A stretch of 50,040 nucleotides of DNA, taken from the NCBI RefSeq assembly GCF_020297055.1, contig NZ_JAIXCQ010000003.1, forward strand, positions 320,277 through 370,316, written 5' to 3'. Below are positions 24,197-32,684 of this stretch, piece by piece. The notes under the pieces were generated by a model that ran no database searches, had not been told where the DNA came from, and worked only from the letters and a program-made list of their open reading frames with translations. The position numbers and the translations under genes were made by a program. How positions within the stretch are numbered: the first letter of the stretch is position 1; each line of letters starts with the position of its first letter. The stretch is from Isoptericola luteus. GTDB taxonomy: Bacteria; Actinomycetota; Actinomycetes; Actinomycetales; Cellulomonadaceae.

Positions 24197-25708
24197 TCAG
24201 TACGCCCCGCGGGCGGAGAGGACGGCCTTCGCGGTGCGGACCAGGATGAGGAAGTCGCCGAACAGCGTCCAGTTCTCGGCGTAGTAGACGTCGAGGCGCA
24301 CCGTCTCCTCCCACGACAGGGAGGACCGCCCGCCCACCTGCCACAGGCCGGTGATGCCCGGCTTCACCCGCAGCCGACGACGCATCCGTGCCTCGTACCT
24401 CGAGACCTCCTGCGGCAGCGGCGGGCGCGGCCCGACCAGCGACATCTGGCCGGCGAGCACGTTGAACAGCTGGGGCAGCTCGTCCAGGGAGTAGCGCCGG
24501 ATGACCTTGCCGACGCGGGTCACGCGCGGGTCCTCGCGGAGCTTGAACAGGACGCCCGCCCCGTCGCTCTCGCCGCCCAGCAGGCGGGCGTCACGGTCCG
24601 CGCCGACCCGCATCGAGCGGAACTTCAGCATCTTGAACGTGCGCCCGTCGCGTCCCACGCGGTCCTGGCGGAACAGGACGCCGCCGCGGCTCGTGAGGGC
24701 GACGGCGAGAGCCACGGGGATCATGACGGGCAGCGTCAGCACGGTGATCAGGGCGGCACCGATCCAGTCCGCCACGGACTTCAGCACGTACCGCGGGCCG
24801 GTGAACCGGGGCGCGTCCACGTGCAGCAGGGAGACCGACTGCTCCGGGGTGACGGTGATGCGGGGGCCGGCGACGTCCGCCAGCTCGGCGGTGAGCATGA
24901 GGTCGACGCCCGCGGGCTCGAGCTCCCAGCCGAGCCGGCGCACGACGTCGGCCGTGATGCAGTCCGAACCGCTCACCGCGACGCAGTCGGCACCGACGGC
25001 GGCCGCCATCGCGCCGGCGGTCGTCAGGTCGCCGAGCACCGGCACCCCCAGGACCTCCTCGCCCGGACGCGCCCCGCCGGACGCCGGCACGCACACGCCC
25101 ACGACGCGATAGCCCGACGGGCGGCTGTTGAGCTCGCTGATGAGCCGTTCGACCTGGTCGCGCAGCCCGACGGCGAGCACCTGCGTCACCGCGTGGCCGC
25201 GCAGCCGTTGTCGGTGCAGCCAGGTGCGGTTCGCCCACCGGCCCGCGAGCAGCGCGACCACGCCGAGCGGCACAGCGACCAGGAGGAACGTCCGCAGGCC
25301 CGGCCACGCCGAGACGATCAGCGCGAACAGGGCCAGCGGGGTGACGAGCCGCCACGACGCGTCGAACACCCGCTGGTACTCGGAGGGGCCGGAGGCGAAG
25401 ACGCGCACGTCGTAGGAGCGGGCGAGGCCCAGACCGCAGAGCCAGGCCACGGACAGCGCGAGCGCGAGCAGGATCTGGTCGCCGAGCACCGAGGACGTCA
25501 GGCTGTCCGCCGTGACCCGGCCGCGGAACAGCGCCGCGACCACCGCGGTGCCGACCACGACGCCGGCGTCCGTGAGCAGCAGCCGGCGCCGGTACACCGA
25601 CTGCCAGGAGACGGCGCGAAAGGTGTCGCGCACCTCGCGGAGCCGCGCCGCCCGGATGGCGGCGAGCCGCGATCGCGGCTGCAACCGGTTGTCCGGGACG
25701 GTGATCAC
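24197..25708 (-). CDS. Polyprenyl-phosphate sugar-1-phosphate transferase (WcaJ/CpsE-like), copy 2
   Basis: The 503-residue product has the same plan as the transferase at 19404: N-terminal helices, a Rossmann-like middle (TQVLAVGLRDQVERLISELN, YRVVGVCVPASGG), and the catalytic domain (RGGVLFRQDRVGRDGRTFKMLKFRSMRVGAD, RRYSLDELPQLFNVLAGQMSLVGPRPPLP, GLWQVGGRSSLSWEE), ending in GAY. It begins a lipid-linked glycan on undecaprenyl phosphate. GTG at 25708 follows AGGAAGGACC; the longer frame to 25804 has no such site. Two initiating transferases in one locus suggest either two glycans or a backup with another sugar-1-phosphate. Confidence 0.92.
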   Translation of the reverse strand: MITVPDNRLQPRSRLAAIRAARLREVRDTFRAVSWQSVYRRRLLLTDAGVVVGTAVVAALFRGRVTADSLTSSVLGDQILLALALSVAWLCGLGLARSYDVRVFASGPSEYQRVFDASWRLVTPLALFALIVSAWPGLRTFLLVAVPLGVVALLAGRWANRTWLHRQRLRGHAVTQVLAVGLRDQVERLISELNSRPSGYRVVGVCVPASGGARPGEEVLGVPVLGDLTTAGAMAAAVGADCVAVSGSDCITADVVRRLGWELEPAGVDLMLTAELADVAGPRITVTPEQSVSLLHVDAPRFTGPRYVLKSVADWIGAALITVLTLPVMIPVALAVALTSRGGVLFRQDRVGRDGRTFKMLKFRSMRVGADRDARLLGGESDGAGVLFKLREDPRVTRVGKVIRRYSLDELPQLFNVLAGQMSLVGPRPPLPQEVSRYEARMRRRLRVKPGITGLWQVGGRSSLSWEETVRLDVYYAENWTLFGDFLILVRTAKAVLSARGAY

Positions 25709-25925
25709 GGCTGGTCCTTCCTCGGGCGTGTCGGGTGGCGGAATCGGCCTCACCACAGTAGGAGCGGAACAGGGCCGGAATGGGCCATCCGATGGTCGTT
25801 TCACCCGAGTCTCACCCGCGTTTCACCCCCACGGACGCAGCGCTCTGACCGGCGGTTTCACCCGCTCTTCATCCTTGACCTCTCCCGCCCGGGGTGGGTG
25901 GGCAGGCCGTGCCTAGACTTGCCCC

Positions 25926-26183
25926 GTGCCCTCGATCGTGAGGCTGCTGCTGCAGCCGGACATGCGCCGTCCCGCGCCGCCTCCGGCGCGCGTCGACCTG
26001 CGCCGCGTCCTGCTCGGCGGGATCGCGGCCTGGGCCCTCGCGCTCGCGGTGTCGGCGGTGCTCCTGGCGACGTCGCACGCCACGGTCACCACGATCGTCA
26101 CGTGCGTGGCGGGGATCCTGCTCGGCGGGGCCGGGCTGCTGTGGGAGCGGCGCAACCGCCGGTCCTACCGCGGCGACGACTGA
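25926..26183 (+). CDS. DUF2530 small membrane protein
   Basis: The 85-residue protein starts with LLLQPDMRRPAPPPARVDLRRVLLGG, followed by two hydrophobic helices (about 29-48 and 53-72) and a basic C-terminus (WERRNRRSYRGDD). This matches the DUF2530 pattern of actinobacterial membrane proteins of unknown function. The start is GTG, preceded by TAGACT (25914-25919) and then exactly 6 nt, with no ribosome binding site, so a leaderless transcript is likely. It converges on the ATPase gene, 4 bp away. Confidence 0.82.
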   Translation: MPSIVRLLLQPDMRRPAPPPARVDLRRVLLGGIAAWALALAVSAVLLATSHATVTTIVTCVAGILLGGAGLLWERRNRRSYRGDD

Positions 26184-26187
26184 CCGT

Positions 26188-29100
26188 CTACCCCCAGGCC
26201 GTGGTGGCCCACAGCGTGGTCGCTCGCTCCGGCGCGGCGAGCACGGTGGCCAGGAGCGCGGCCCTGTCCGGCCGGCCGAGCAGGTCGGCGAGCGCGTCGG
26301 CCAGCCCGGCGAGGTCCGTGGCGTGGGCCCGCCCCTCGGCGTCGACCCACCACGGCACCGGGCTGCCCGCGACGGACAGCCGGTCGTGCTCGAACCACGT
26401 CGCGGGCAGGCGCGGGTCGAGCTCGACGACCCGGACGTCGAGCTCCCGCTCCCGGCCCAGCCCGTCGGGCGACGGCAGTCCGTCCTCCCCCACGACGGGC
26501 AGGTCGAGCAGGTCGGCGACCGCGGCCGCCTCCGGCTGGGGCACGGGCAGCACGGGTCCCAGCACCGCCCAGCGGGCCGTGCCCGCCACCTCGACGTCCT
26601 CGGCCCGGTGCACGACGACGTCGCTCGCGTCCAGCGCGGGCAGCCGCTCCGGCAGCGGGTCGAGCGCCCGGGCACGCTGGGCCGGGCTGAGCCGCATCGC
26701 CAGGCTCGCGATGCCCCGCCACACCCCGAGGGCGACGGGCAGCGCGACCGGCGTGCCCACCTCGGGCAGCCGGTCCAGCGCGGCCGGCCAGTCGGCGGGG
26801 GCGAGCGCCCCGAGCCCGTCGACGGCACCGATGGCGCGCAGCACCTCGTCGTCGAGCCCTGCGAGCGCCGGCGGCACGACGGGCAGCAGAGGGACGTCCT
26901 CGCGCGCCGCGAACGGCGCTCCCAGCCGGCGCCGCAACCACCACGCGGTGTACGACGGCGCCCCGGCGACGGGGGTGAGCAGCGCCCGGCGGGCGTCCGG
27001 GTCGGCGGCGACGCGCGTCAGCACGTCCGCCCAGCGCTCGGCGTCGACCCCGCGGCCGGGGTCGGTACCGGCGCTCGGGGTCTCGCCCGGGGTGCGGTCC
27101 CGCGCGTCGCGACCAGGGTCGTCGTCATCAAGGTCGGCGGGGTCGTCCCGGTCGTCGCCCGGGTCGCGGTCCGCGCCGGTGTCCGTCACCGCGTCCAGGT
27201 CGGCGACGGCGAGCACGTCCCCGACGTCGACACCCGGCCCGACCCGGCCGGCGAGGAAGCGCAGGTAGTCGGCCCACCCGGCGAGCCAGCCCGCCGGGTC
27301 GTCGGGCCCGTGGTCGGCCTCGGGCTCCGGGTCGTCGACGTCCGGGGTGAGCACGTCCGACACCCGGTAGACGACGACGTCGGCGTGCGAGCCGACGGCG
27401 CGCAGCAGCTCCTGGCCGTGCCGTGCGAGGGCCACCCGGGTGACGGGCGCCAGGCCTTCCAGGGCCGCGGCCGCCCAGGACCCGGGCACGGTGGTCTCGC
27501 GGGCGGGCGCGAGCTCGCCGTCGGTCGTGGGCAGGGGCAGCTCGCCGAGCCAGAACGGAAAGCCCTCGGCCCCCTCGGGCAGCGCGAGCCGCGCCAGCGA
27601 GAACGCCGTCTCCACCACCTCGCGCGGGCCGGCGTCCACGGGCCCCACGAACGTCGTCGGGCCGGGCCCGTCGTCGACCGGCGGCAGCTCGGAGGCGCCG
27701 TCGAGCAGCGCCTCGGCCGCCGCGAGCGCGAGGGCACGCACGCCGTCGTCGTCGAGCAGCGCCCGGGCGCTCGTGGGGGTGGCGCCCGCGCGCACCAGCA
27801 GCGGGTGGGCGGCGTCGGGGTGCACGACCCGGACGCCGAGCGTGCGGGCGATCGCCACGAGCGCGGGGTCGTCGTCGTCCTCGGGGAGCACGACGGTGCC
27901 GCGCACCCCGGAGGTGCGGCCGTCCACGAGCGGGATGCGCGCCCCGGCGAGCGCCTCGAGCACGCCCGCGTCCGAGGCGTACGGCTCCAGCGCCTGGCAC
28001 AGTGCGTACCAGCGCTCCGGCCGGGACCCTGCGGGCAGGTCGGCGACGATGTCCGCCAGCGGCGCCGTCGTCGCGCCGAGCAGTCGCGCGACCGCCTGGT
28101 GCCGCGGCTCGACGGCGACCAGCCCGGGCACCACGGGGGCGAGCGCGGCGACCAGGGTCGCGTCCCCGCCCGGCAGGCCGGCGAGCGCCAACGAGTCCTG
28201 CGGCGCCTGCCCCCTCAGGAGGCGGGTGCCCCGCAGCGCCTCGAGCGCGACGTCGCGGATCGCCGCGTCCAGCTCGCCGGCGGGCAGGTCGACCGGGACG
28301 GCGTCGAGGACGTGCGCGCCGCGACCGGCCCCTGGGCCGGTGCCGGGTGCGTCGGCGCCGGGTGCGCCGGCGTCGGCCCGCTCGGCCAGGACGCCGAGCA
28401 GCTCGGCGAACACGGCGCCCGCCTCGGCCACGAGGCGGTCCGTCGCGGCGCCGGGCAGCACGCTGCGGCGGCCCGGGTCCACCGGGAACGACGCGACCAG
28501 CAGCCCGGGCAGCGTGAGCGGCACGTCCGTGGGCGTCGGCGCGTGCAGCACGCCCGCGGCCGCCGCACCCGCCCGCGGCAGCGCCCAGGTGACCGACCAC
28601 GTGGTGCGCCGCTGTTCCCTCGGCAGCTCCGCGACGTCGTCCGGCGCGAGCTCGCCCGACCGGCGCACGACGTCCCACCGCTCCCCCACGTCGCGGACCA
28701 CGCGGGCCGCGTCGTGCCCCCCGGGCTCGACGACGACCGTGTCGAGCGCGGGCAGGGCCAGCAGCAGCGCGTCGTCGACGGCGTCGAGCTGGGCGCGGAC
28801 CGCGTCCACGGCGTCGTCGCGCAGCTCCAGCTCGACCACGGTCGCGACGCCGTCGGCGCCCGGCGCGTCAGCACCCAGCGCGGGGGCGGGGAACGGCAGG
28901 CGGAGCACCGGCACGTCGTCGCCGCGCTGGGCCACCGCCGCGCGCAGCCGCCCGGCGTCCTCGTCCCCGCGGTCCGTGGCGTCGTCGAGCGCGGCGCGCG
29001 TCAGGGGCAGCGAGAAGCGCACGCCACCCGACGTCGAGCGCACCGCGACGTCGTCCGACACGGACCGTACGGCGGCGAAGCCGACGCCGAACCGGCCCAC

Positions 29101-29520
29101 CTCGACGTCGCCGGCAGGCCCGCCGGACTTGGCCGAGGCGCGCAGGGAGGCGAGCGAGGCGACGCCGGCGGCGTCGAGCGGGGACCCGGTGTTCGCGGCG
29201 ACGAGGCGCCAGCGTCCGCCGGGCGCGCCCGGCGTCGCCGGGGGGACGAGGCGCAGCGTCAGGCGGCCGGGCACGCCGGCACGAGCCGCGGCGTCCGCCG
29301 CGTTCTGCGCGAGCTCGACGACGACCCGGTCGCGGTAGTAGCCGCGGGCGTGGTCCTCCTCGGCGTTGGCGTCCTCGCGGAACCGGGTCCCGGAGGTGAG
29401 CCAGGCCTGCACGACGGCGGACCGCAGCGCCGCGGTGTCGAACGGGTCGCCGACGGCGGTCGGGTCAGGCTCGACCTCGTGCGTCGGGGGCTCGGCGGGA
29501 TCGGCCACCGGCCGCCTCAC
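26188..29520 (-). CDS. Large protein with sacsin-type HSP90-like N-terminal ATPase
   Basis: This is a 1110-residue protein. Residues ~35-170 form a GHKL/HSP90-like nucleotide fold: VVVELAQNAADAAARAG (the E-x3-N-A-x2-A box that binds Mg-ATP), ANTGSPLDAAGVASLASLRASAKSG, and VGRFGVGFAAVRSVSDDVAV (the G-x-G-F lid). The rest is long, acidic and Ala-rich, without domains I recognise. Related actinobacterial proteins are annotated as sacsin N-terminal ATPase-like and have no settled function; a chaperone-like role is inference. GTG at 29520 overlaps the stop of the DUF3027 gene (GTGA). A second GTG at 29508 with GAGGCGG before it is an alternative start. Confidence 0.85.
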   Translation of the reverse strand: MRRPVADPAEPPTHEVEPDPTAVGDPFDTAALRSAVVQAWLTSGTRFREDANAEEDHARGYYRDRVVVELAQNAADAAARAGVPGRLTLRLVPPATPGAPGGRWRLVAANTGSPLDAAGVASLASLRASAKSGGPAGDVEVGRFGVGFAAVRSVSDDVAVRSTSGGVRFSLPLTRAALDDATDRGDEDAGRLRAAVAQRGDDVPVLRLPFPAPALGADAPGADGVATVVELELRDDAVDAVRAQLDAVDDALLLALPALDTVVVEPGGHDAARVVRDVGERWDVVRRSGELAPDDVAELPREQRRTTWSVTWALPRAGAAAAGVLHAPTPTDVPLTLPGLLVASFPVDPGRRSVLPGAATDRLVAEAGAVFAELLGVLAERADAGAPGADAPGTGPGAGRGAHVLDAVPVDLPAGELDAAIRDVALEALRGTRLLRGQAPQDSLALAGLPGGDATLVAALAPVVPGLVAVEPRHQAVARLLGATTAPLADIVADLPAGSRPERWYALCQALEPYASDAGVLEALAGARIPLVDGRTSGVRGTVVLPEDDDDPALVAIARTLGVRVVHPDAAHPLLVRAGATPTSARALLDDDGVRALALAAAEALLDGASELPPVDDGPGPTTFVGPVDAGPREVVETAFSLARLALPEGAEGFPFWLGELPLPTTDGELAPARETTVPGSWAAAALEGLAPVTRVALARHGQELLRAVGSHADVVVYRVSDVLTPDVDDPEPEADHGPDDPAGWLAGWADYLRFLAGRVGPGVDVGDVLAVADLDAVTDTGADRDPGDDRDDPADLDDDDPGRDARDRTPGETPSAGTDPGRGVDAERWADVLTRVAADPDARRALLTPVAGAPSYTAWWLRRRLGAPFAAREDVPLLPVVPPALAGLDDEVLRAIGAVDGLGALAPADWPAALDRLPEVGTPVALPVALGVWRGIASLAMRLSPAQRARALDPLPERLPALDASDVVVHRAEDVEVAGTARWAVLGPVLPVPQPEAAAVADLLDLPVVGEDGLPSPDGLGRERELDVRVVELDPRLPATWFEHDRLSVAGSPVPWWVDAEGRAHATDLAGLADALADLLGRPDRAALLATVLAAPERATTLWATTAWG

Positions 29521-30323
29521 AACTCGTCGGCGGCGGGATCGATCCGCTCGATGCTGACCTCGTCGATCAGCGGGGCGTCGGCCGGCCAGTCGGTGGGCGG
29601 CTGCTCGACGTCGGTCTCGGAGTGTGCGCCGCAGCCGTGGTCGAGCGAGACGACCTTGCCGTCGTCCGGCGACCACTCGTTGGCGCAGACGGCGAAGAGC
29701 TGGCCCAGCGGTCCGGCCAGCGGGACGAGGAACGCGCAGGTGGCGCACTCGGCCTTGGACGCGACGGCGCCACGCGCCGTCGGGCCACGCGATCCGCGGT
29801 ACCAGCGCTCGGCCGCCTCGTCGCGGCCCTGCGGCGACAGGACCCGGGCGCGGGCCAGGGCGAGCTCGTCGATCGCGACGGAGTCGAGCTCCTCGTCGCC
29901 GGTGGGCGTCCACCCGGGCTCGAGGCGCGGGTCGTCGGCCCGGAAGGGCAGGGTGTCGCCGGGCCCGATGTCGCCCGGGCGCAGTCGCTCCGACCAGGGC
30001 AGCCAGGCGGGCGCGAGCAGCGCCTCGTCGCCGGGCAGCAGCTCGACCTCGCACACCGTCGCGACCTTGCCGCGCGGGACCCGGGCCACGGTGACGGTCC
30101 AGTGCCAGCCGTGGTAGCCCTTCATCGCCGCGGCGAACCGGTGCGACATGAGGCGCTCGTCCTCGGCCACGACCCCCAGGTGCTCGCCCACGTCGGCGGG
30201 CGCGGACGCCACCTCTTGCGCGGCGGCACGCGCGAGGTCGACGGCGCCGAGCAGCACCGCGTCCTTGCGTGCGCGGGAGCTGACCCGCGGTGCCCGTGCG
30301 GGCGCCGGTGCGGCAGTCACCAT
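29517..30323 (-). CDS. DUF3027-domain protein
   Basis: The 268-residue protein carries the DUF3027 signature: DLARAAAQEVASAPADVGEHLGVVAEDERLMSHRFAA, MKGYHGWHWTVTVARVPRGKVATVCEVELLPGDEALLAPAWLPWSERLRPGDIGPGDTLP, then an ATCAFLVPLAGPLGQLFAVCANEWSPDDGKVVSLDHGCGAHSE block. That block has Cys residues that could bind a metal. The function is unknown. Its stop overlaps the start of the HSP90-like gene as GTGA, so the two are made together, which hints at a chaperone-client or partner pair. The family is conserved across actinobacteria. Confidence 0.88.
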   Translation of the reverse strand: MVTAAPAPARAPRVSSRARKDAVLLGAVDLARAAAQEVASAPADVGEHLGVVAEDERLMSHRFAAAMKGYHGWHWTVTVARVPRGKVATVCEVELLPGDEALLAPAWLPWSERLRPGDIGPGDTLPFRADDPRLEPGWTPTGDEELDSVAIDELALARARVLSPQGRDEAAERWYRGSRGPTARGAVASKAECATCAFLVPLAGPLGQLFAVCANEWSPDDGKVVSLDHGCGAHSETDVEQPPTDWPADAPLIDEVSIERIDPAADEL

Positions 30324-30387
30324 GTCGTGTCCTGGTCCTTCAGCGTCTCGTGTGCTCGGAGTACATGTGCTCGAAGCGTCGTGTGCT

Positions 30388-30415
30388 CGTCAGGCTCGCG
30401 CACGCGAGCCTGACG
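30388..30415 (-). terminator. Perfect 13-bp terminator hairpin after the cold-shock gene
   Basis: CGTCAGGCTCGCG (30388-30400) and CGCGAGCCTGACG (30403-30415) are exact complements. The central CGCGCACGCG would form the loop. It lies 19 bp past the cold-shock stop and before the DUF3027 gene on the same strand, separating the two units. Confidence 0.75.
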
Positions 30416-30433
30416 GCTCCCGCACGCCCGTCG

Positions 30434-30814
30434 TCAGTGGTCGAGGTCGTCGGCGACGGCACGCAGCAGCGAGGCCACCCGCTTGCCCGTCGCGTTCTCA
30501 GGGTACTTGCCGCGCTTGAGCTGGTCGCCGACGCGGTCGAGCACCTTGATGAGGTCCTCGACGATGCCCGCCATCTCCGACGGCGCCTTGCGCTTCGCCT
30601 TGACGACCGACGGCGCGGGGTCGAGCACCGTCACCGCGAGCGCGGACGGACCGCGACGCCCGTCGGCCACACCGTAGTCGACGCGGGTGCCCGGCTTGGG
30701 GCTGGCGTCGGGGGGCAGCGCGGACGCGTGCAGGAAGACCTCGCCACCGTCGTCACCGGCGATGAATCCGAACCCGCGCTCTGCGTCATACCACTTGACC
30801 TTGCCGGTGGGCAC
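30434..30814 (-). CDS. Cold-shock domain protein with C-terminal helical extension
   Basis: The 126-residue protein has an N-terminal cold-shock domain with RNP-1 KWYDAERGFGFIAG and RNP-2 GEVFLHAS, followed by about 60 residues of predicted helix (SEMAGIVEDLIKVLDRVGDQLKRGKYPENATGKRVASLLRAVADDL). The extended form is typical of actinobacterial CspB-like proteins and differs from the 67-residue CspA. It binds single-stranded RNA or DNA and acts as an RNA chaperone. The leader has GAGGTTGAGG before the ATG, and a possible TAGCCT box sits 64 bp upstream at the end of the TetR gene. Confidence 0.93.
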   Translation of the reverse strand: MPTGKVKWYDAERGFGFIAGDDGGEVFLHASALPPDASPKPGTRVDYGVADGRRGPSALAVTVLDPAPSVVKAKRKAPSEMAGIVEDLIKVLDRVGDQLKRGKYPENATGKRVASLLRAVADDLDH

Positions 30815-30880
30815 CTCAACCTCTTCGTGCTCGTCGTTGTCGTCGACCGGCCCGCATGCGCGGCGGTCAGAGGGTCAAGG

Positions 30881-31630
30881 CTACCGGCCGGAACGCGCGG
30901 GCGTCGCATCGATGGCCTCGGCGGACAGGCCCAGGTCGGCGCCCAGCCGCACGGCGACGGCGTCGAACCAGCCGTCGCCGTCCGCCACCGAGCCCTCCAG
31001 GTGGCCGAACAGCTCGAACGACACCGTGCCGAACAGCGCCGTCCAGGCGATGAGCGTGCGCACCACGAGCTCGGTCGGCGCGTCGTCGGCCAGGCCCCGG
31101 TCGGCGACGAACGCACGGGCGGGGGCGACGACCTCGGTGACGTCGGGCGCTCCCGGCGCGGCGACCGGGGGGCGCGCGCCCCCCGCGTGCGCGTCGACCA
31201 CGACCTGGATCAGCGTGCGGACCACGCGGGTCGCGGGGCCCACGGTGTCGCGGGGGGCCGCGTACCCGGGCACCGGCGTCCCGTACAGCAGCGCGAACTC
31301 GCCCGGGTGCTCGACCGACCAGCCCCGCAGCGCCCGGGAGGCCGCCAGCCACCGCCCGGGCCGGTCGGCCCGGTCGCACGCGGCATCGGCCTGCTCGACG
31401 GCGGCCCCGAGCTCGTCGTAGCACTCGATGATGAGCGCGGTGAGGAGCGCGTCCCGGCTGGGGAAGTACCGGTACACCGCCGAGGACACCATGCCGACGT
31501 CGCGGGCCACGGCGCGCAGCGACAGCACGGTGGGCCCCTCGTCGGTGAGGCGCGCACGGGCGGCGTCGAGGATGTCGCGCGTGAGGGTCTGGCGTGCCAG
31601 CGCGCGGGCCGTACGGGGGCGGTCGGTCAT
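30881..31630 (-). CDS. TetR-family repressor divergent from an epimerase gene
   Basis: The 249-residue regulator has an N-terminal TetR HTH: LTRDILDAARARLTDEGPTVLSLRAVARDVGMVSSAVYRYFPSRDALLTALI (about residues 19-69). A long ligand domain follows, with HPGEFALLYGTPVPGYAAP, typical of the TetR_C_13-like group. ATG at 31630 is chosen; the frame to 31657 adds nine residues that run into the operator region. Two identical palindromes between this gene and the epimerase gene are its likely operators, so it probably represses itself and the epimerase. Confidence 0.92.
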   Translation of the reverse strand: MTDRPRTARALARQTLTRDILDAARARLTDEGPTVLSLRAVARDVGMVSSAVYRYFPSRDALLTALIIECYDELGAAVEQADAACDRADRPGRWLAASRALRGWSVEHPGEFALLYGTPVPGYAAPRDTVGPATRVVRTLIQVVVDAHAGGARPPVAAPGAPDVTEVVAPARAFVADRGLADDAPTELVVRTLIAWTALFGTVSFELFGHLEGSVADGDGWFDAVAVRLGADLGLSAEAIDATPARSGR

Positions 31631-31669
31631 CGCCCCAGGATGCCACGCCGAGAACACTGCACACGAACG

Positions 31670-31682
31670 AGAGCGCCGCTCT
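31670..31682. promoter_or_regulatory. TetR operator candidate O1
   Basis: AGAGCG-C-CGCTCT is a perfect 13-bp odd palindrome in the divergent intergenic space, 40 bp upstream of the regulator gene. An identical copy lies 51 bp away, centre to centre. Confidence 0.7.
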
Positions 31683-31719
31683 TGTCAGACGCCGTGAGAC
31701 CTGTCACGCTCGACACGGA

Positions 31720-31734
31720 GAGAGCGCCGCTCTC
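31720..31734. promoter_or_regulatory. TetR operator candidate O2
   Basis: This is the same 13-bp core as O1, extended by one matching pair to GAGAGCG-C-CGCTCTC. It ends 17 bp before the epimerase ATG, where a bound repressor would block the promoter or translation start region. Confidence 0.7.
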
Positions 31735-31751
31735 GGAATGGAGCACCAGTC

Positions 31752-32660
31752 ATGTCCGACCGTCACCTCGTCGTCGGCGCCGGCCCCGTCGGCCGCCACG
31801 TCGCCGCGCTGCTCGCCGCGCGCGGCTCTCACGTCACCGTCGTGACCCGCTCCGGGCGCGACACCGGGCTCGACGGCGTGGCGCACGTCGCGCTCGACGC
31901 CACCGACGCCGACGCGCTGACCCGCCAGGCCGAGGGTGCCGACGTCCTCTACAACTGCGCCAACCCCGGCGACTACACCCAGTGGGACCGCGCCTGGCCC
32001 CCGCTCGCCGCCGCCGAGCGGTCCGGCGCCGTCTACGCCATCACCGGCAACCTCTATCCCTACGGTCCCGTCGACGCGCCCATGACCGAGTCCCTGCCCG
32101 ATGCCGCCACCGACCACAAGGGCGTGCTGCGCGCCCGGATGTGGGCCGACGCCCGCGACGCCCTCACCGCGGGTCGGCTCAGCGGCACGGTCGAGGTGCG
32201 GAGCTCCGACTACGTGGGCCCCGGCGTCGGAGCCAACGGTCACGTCTCGCGCGTGCTGCCGGCCGCGCTGCAGGGCCGGCGGGTCACGATGATCGGCCGC
32301 ACCGACATGCCGCACACCTTCACCGACGTCGGCGACGTGGCGCGCACGCTCGTCGCCGCGGCCGAGGACCCGGGCGCGCACGGCCGCACCTGGCACGTGC
32401 CCAGCAACGCGCCCCGCACCCAGGCCGAGGCGCTGGCCGACGTGCTGGCCGCCGCCGGCCGCCCGCCCGTGCGCATCGGCTCGCTGCGGGGCCCCGGCCT
32501 CGCGGTGGCGGGCCTGTTCTCCCCGCTGCTGCGGGAGCTGCGTGAGCTGCGCTACCAGTGGGACCGGCCGTACGTCATGGACTCGACCGCGGCCCGCGAA
32601 CGCCTCGGGATCACGCCGACGCCGTGGGACGAGGTCTGCCTCCGCACCGCCCAGGGGTGA
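31752..32660 (+). CDS. NAD(P)-dependent epimerase/reductase, TetR-controlled
   Basis: The 302-residue protein is a short extended-chain dehydrogenase: HLVVGAGPVGRHVAALLAARG (nucleotide loop, residues 5-25), VTVVTRSGRD, ADVLYNCANPGDYTQW, ITGNLYPYGPV and VEVRSSDYVGPG. The usual YxxxK catalytic pair is not obvious, so this may be a reductase-like or binding variant of the atypical SDR group. The ATG has GGAATGGAGC upstream. It is transcribed divergently from the TetR gene, suggesting an inducible detoxification or modification enzyme. Its substrate is unknown. Confidence 0.88.
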   Translation: MSDRHLVVGAGPVGRHVAALLAARGSHVTVVTRSGRDTGLDGVAHVALDATDADALTRQAEGADVLYNCANPGDYTQWDRAWPPLAAAERSGAVYAITGNLYPYGPVDAPMTESLPDAATDHKGVLRARMWADARDALTAGRLSGTVEVRSSDYVGPGVGANGHVSRVLPAALQGRRVTMIGRTDMPHTFTDVGDVARTLVAAAEDPGAHGRTWHVPSNAPRTQAEALADVLAAAGRPPVRIGSLRGPGLAVAGLFSPLLRELRELRYQWDRPYVMDSTAARERLGITPTPWDEVCLRTAQG

Positions 32661-32684
32661 GGCACGGCGCGTAGCATCGATCAG

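Noticed and set aside
26323-30117. A 1264-residue + strand open frame opposite the HSP90-like ATPase gene
   Set aside because: It is low-complexity Gly/Arg/Val sequence with no motif, whereas the minus frame has an intact ATPase fold and a translational overlap with DUF3027.
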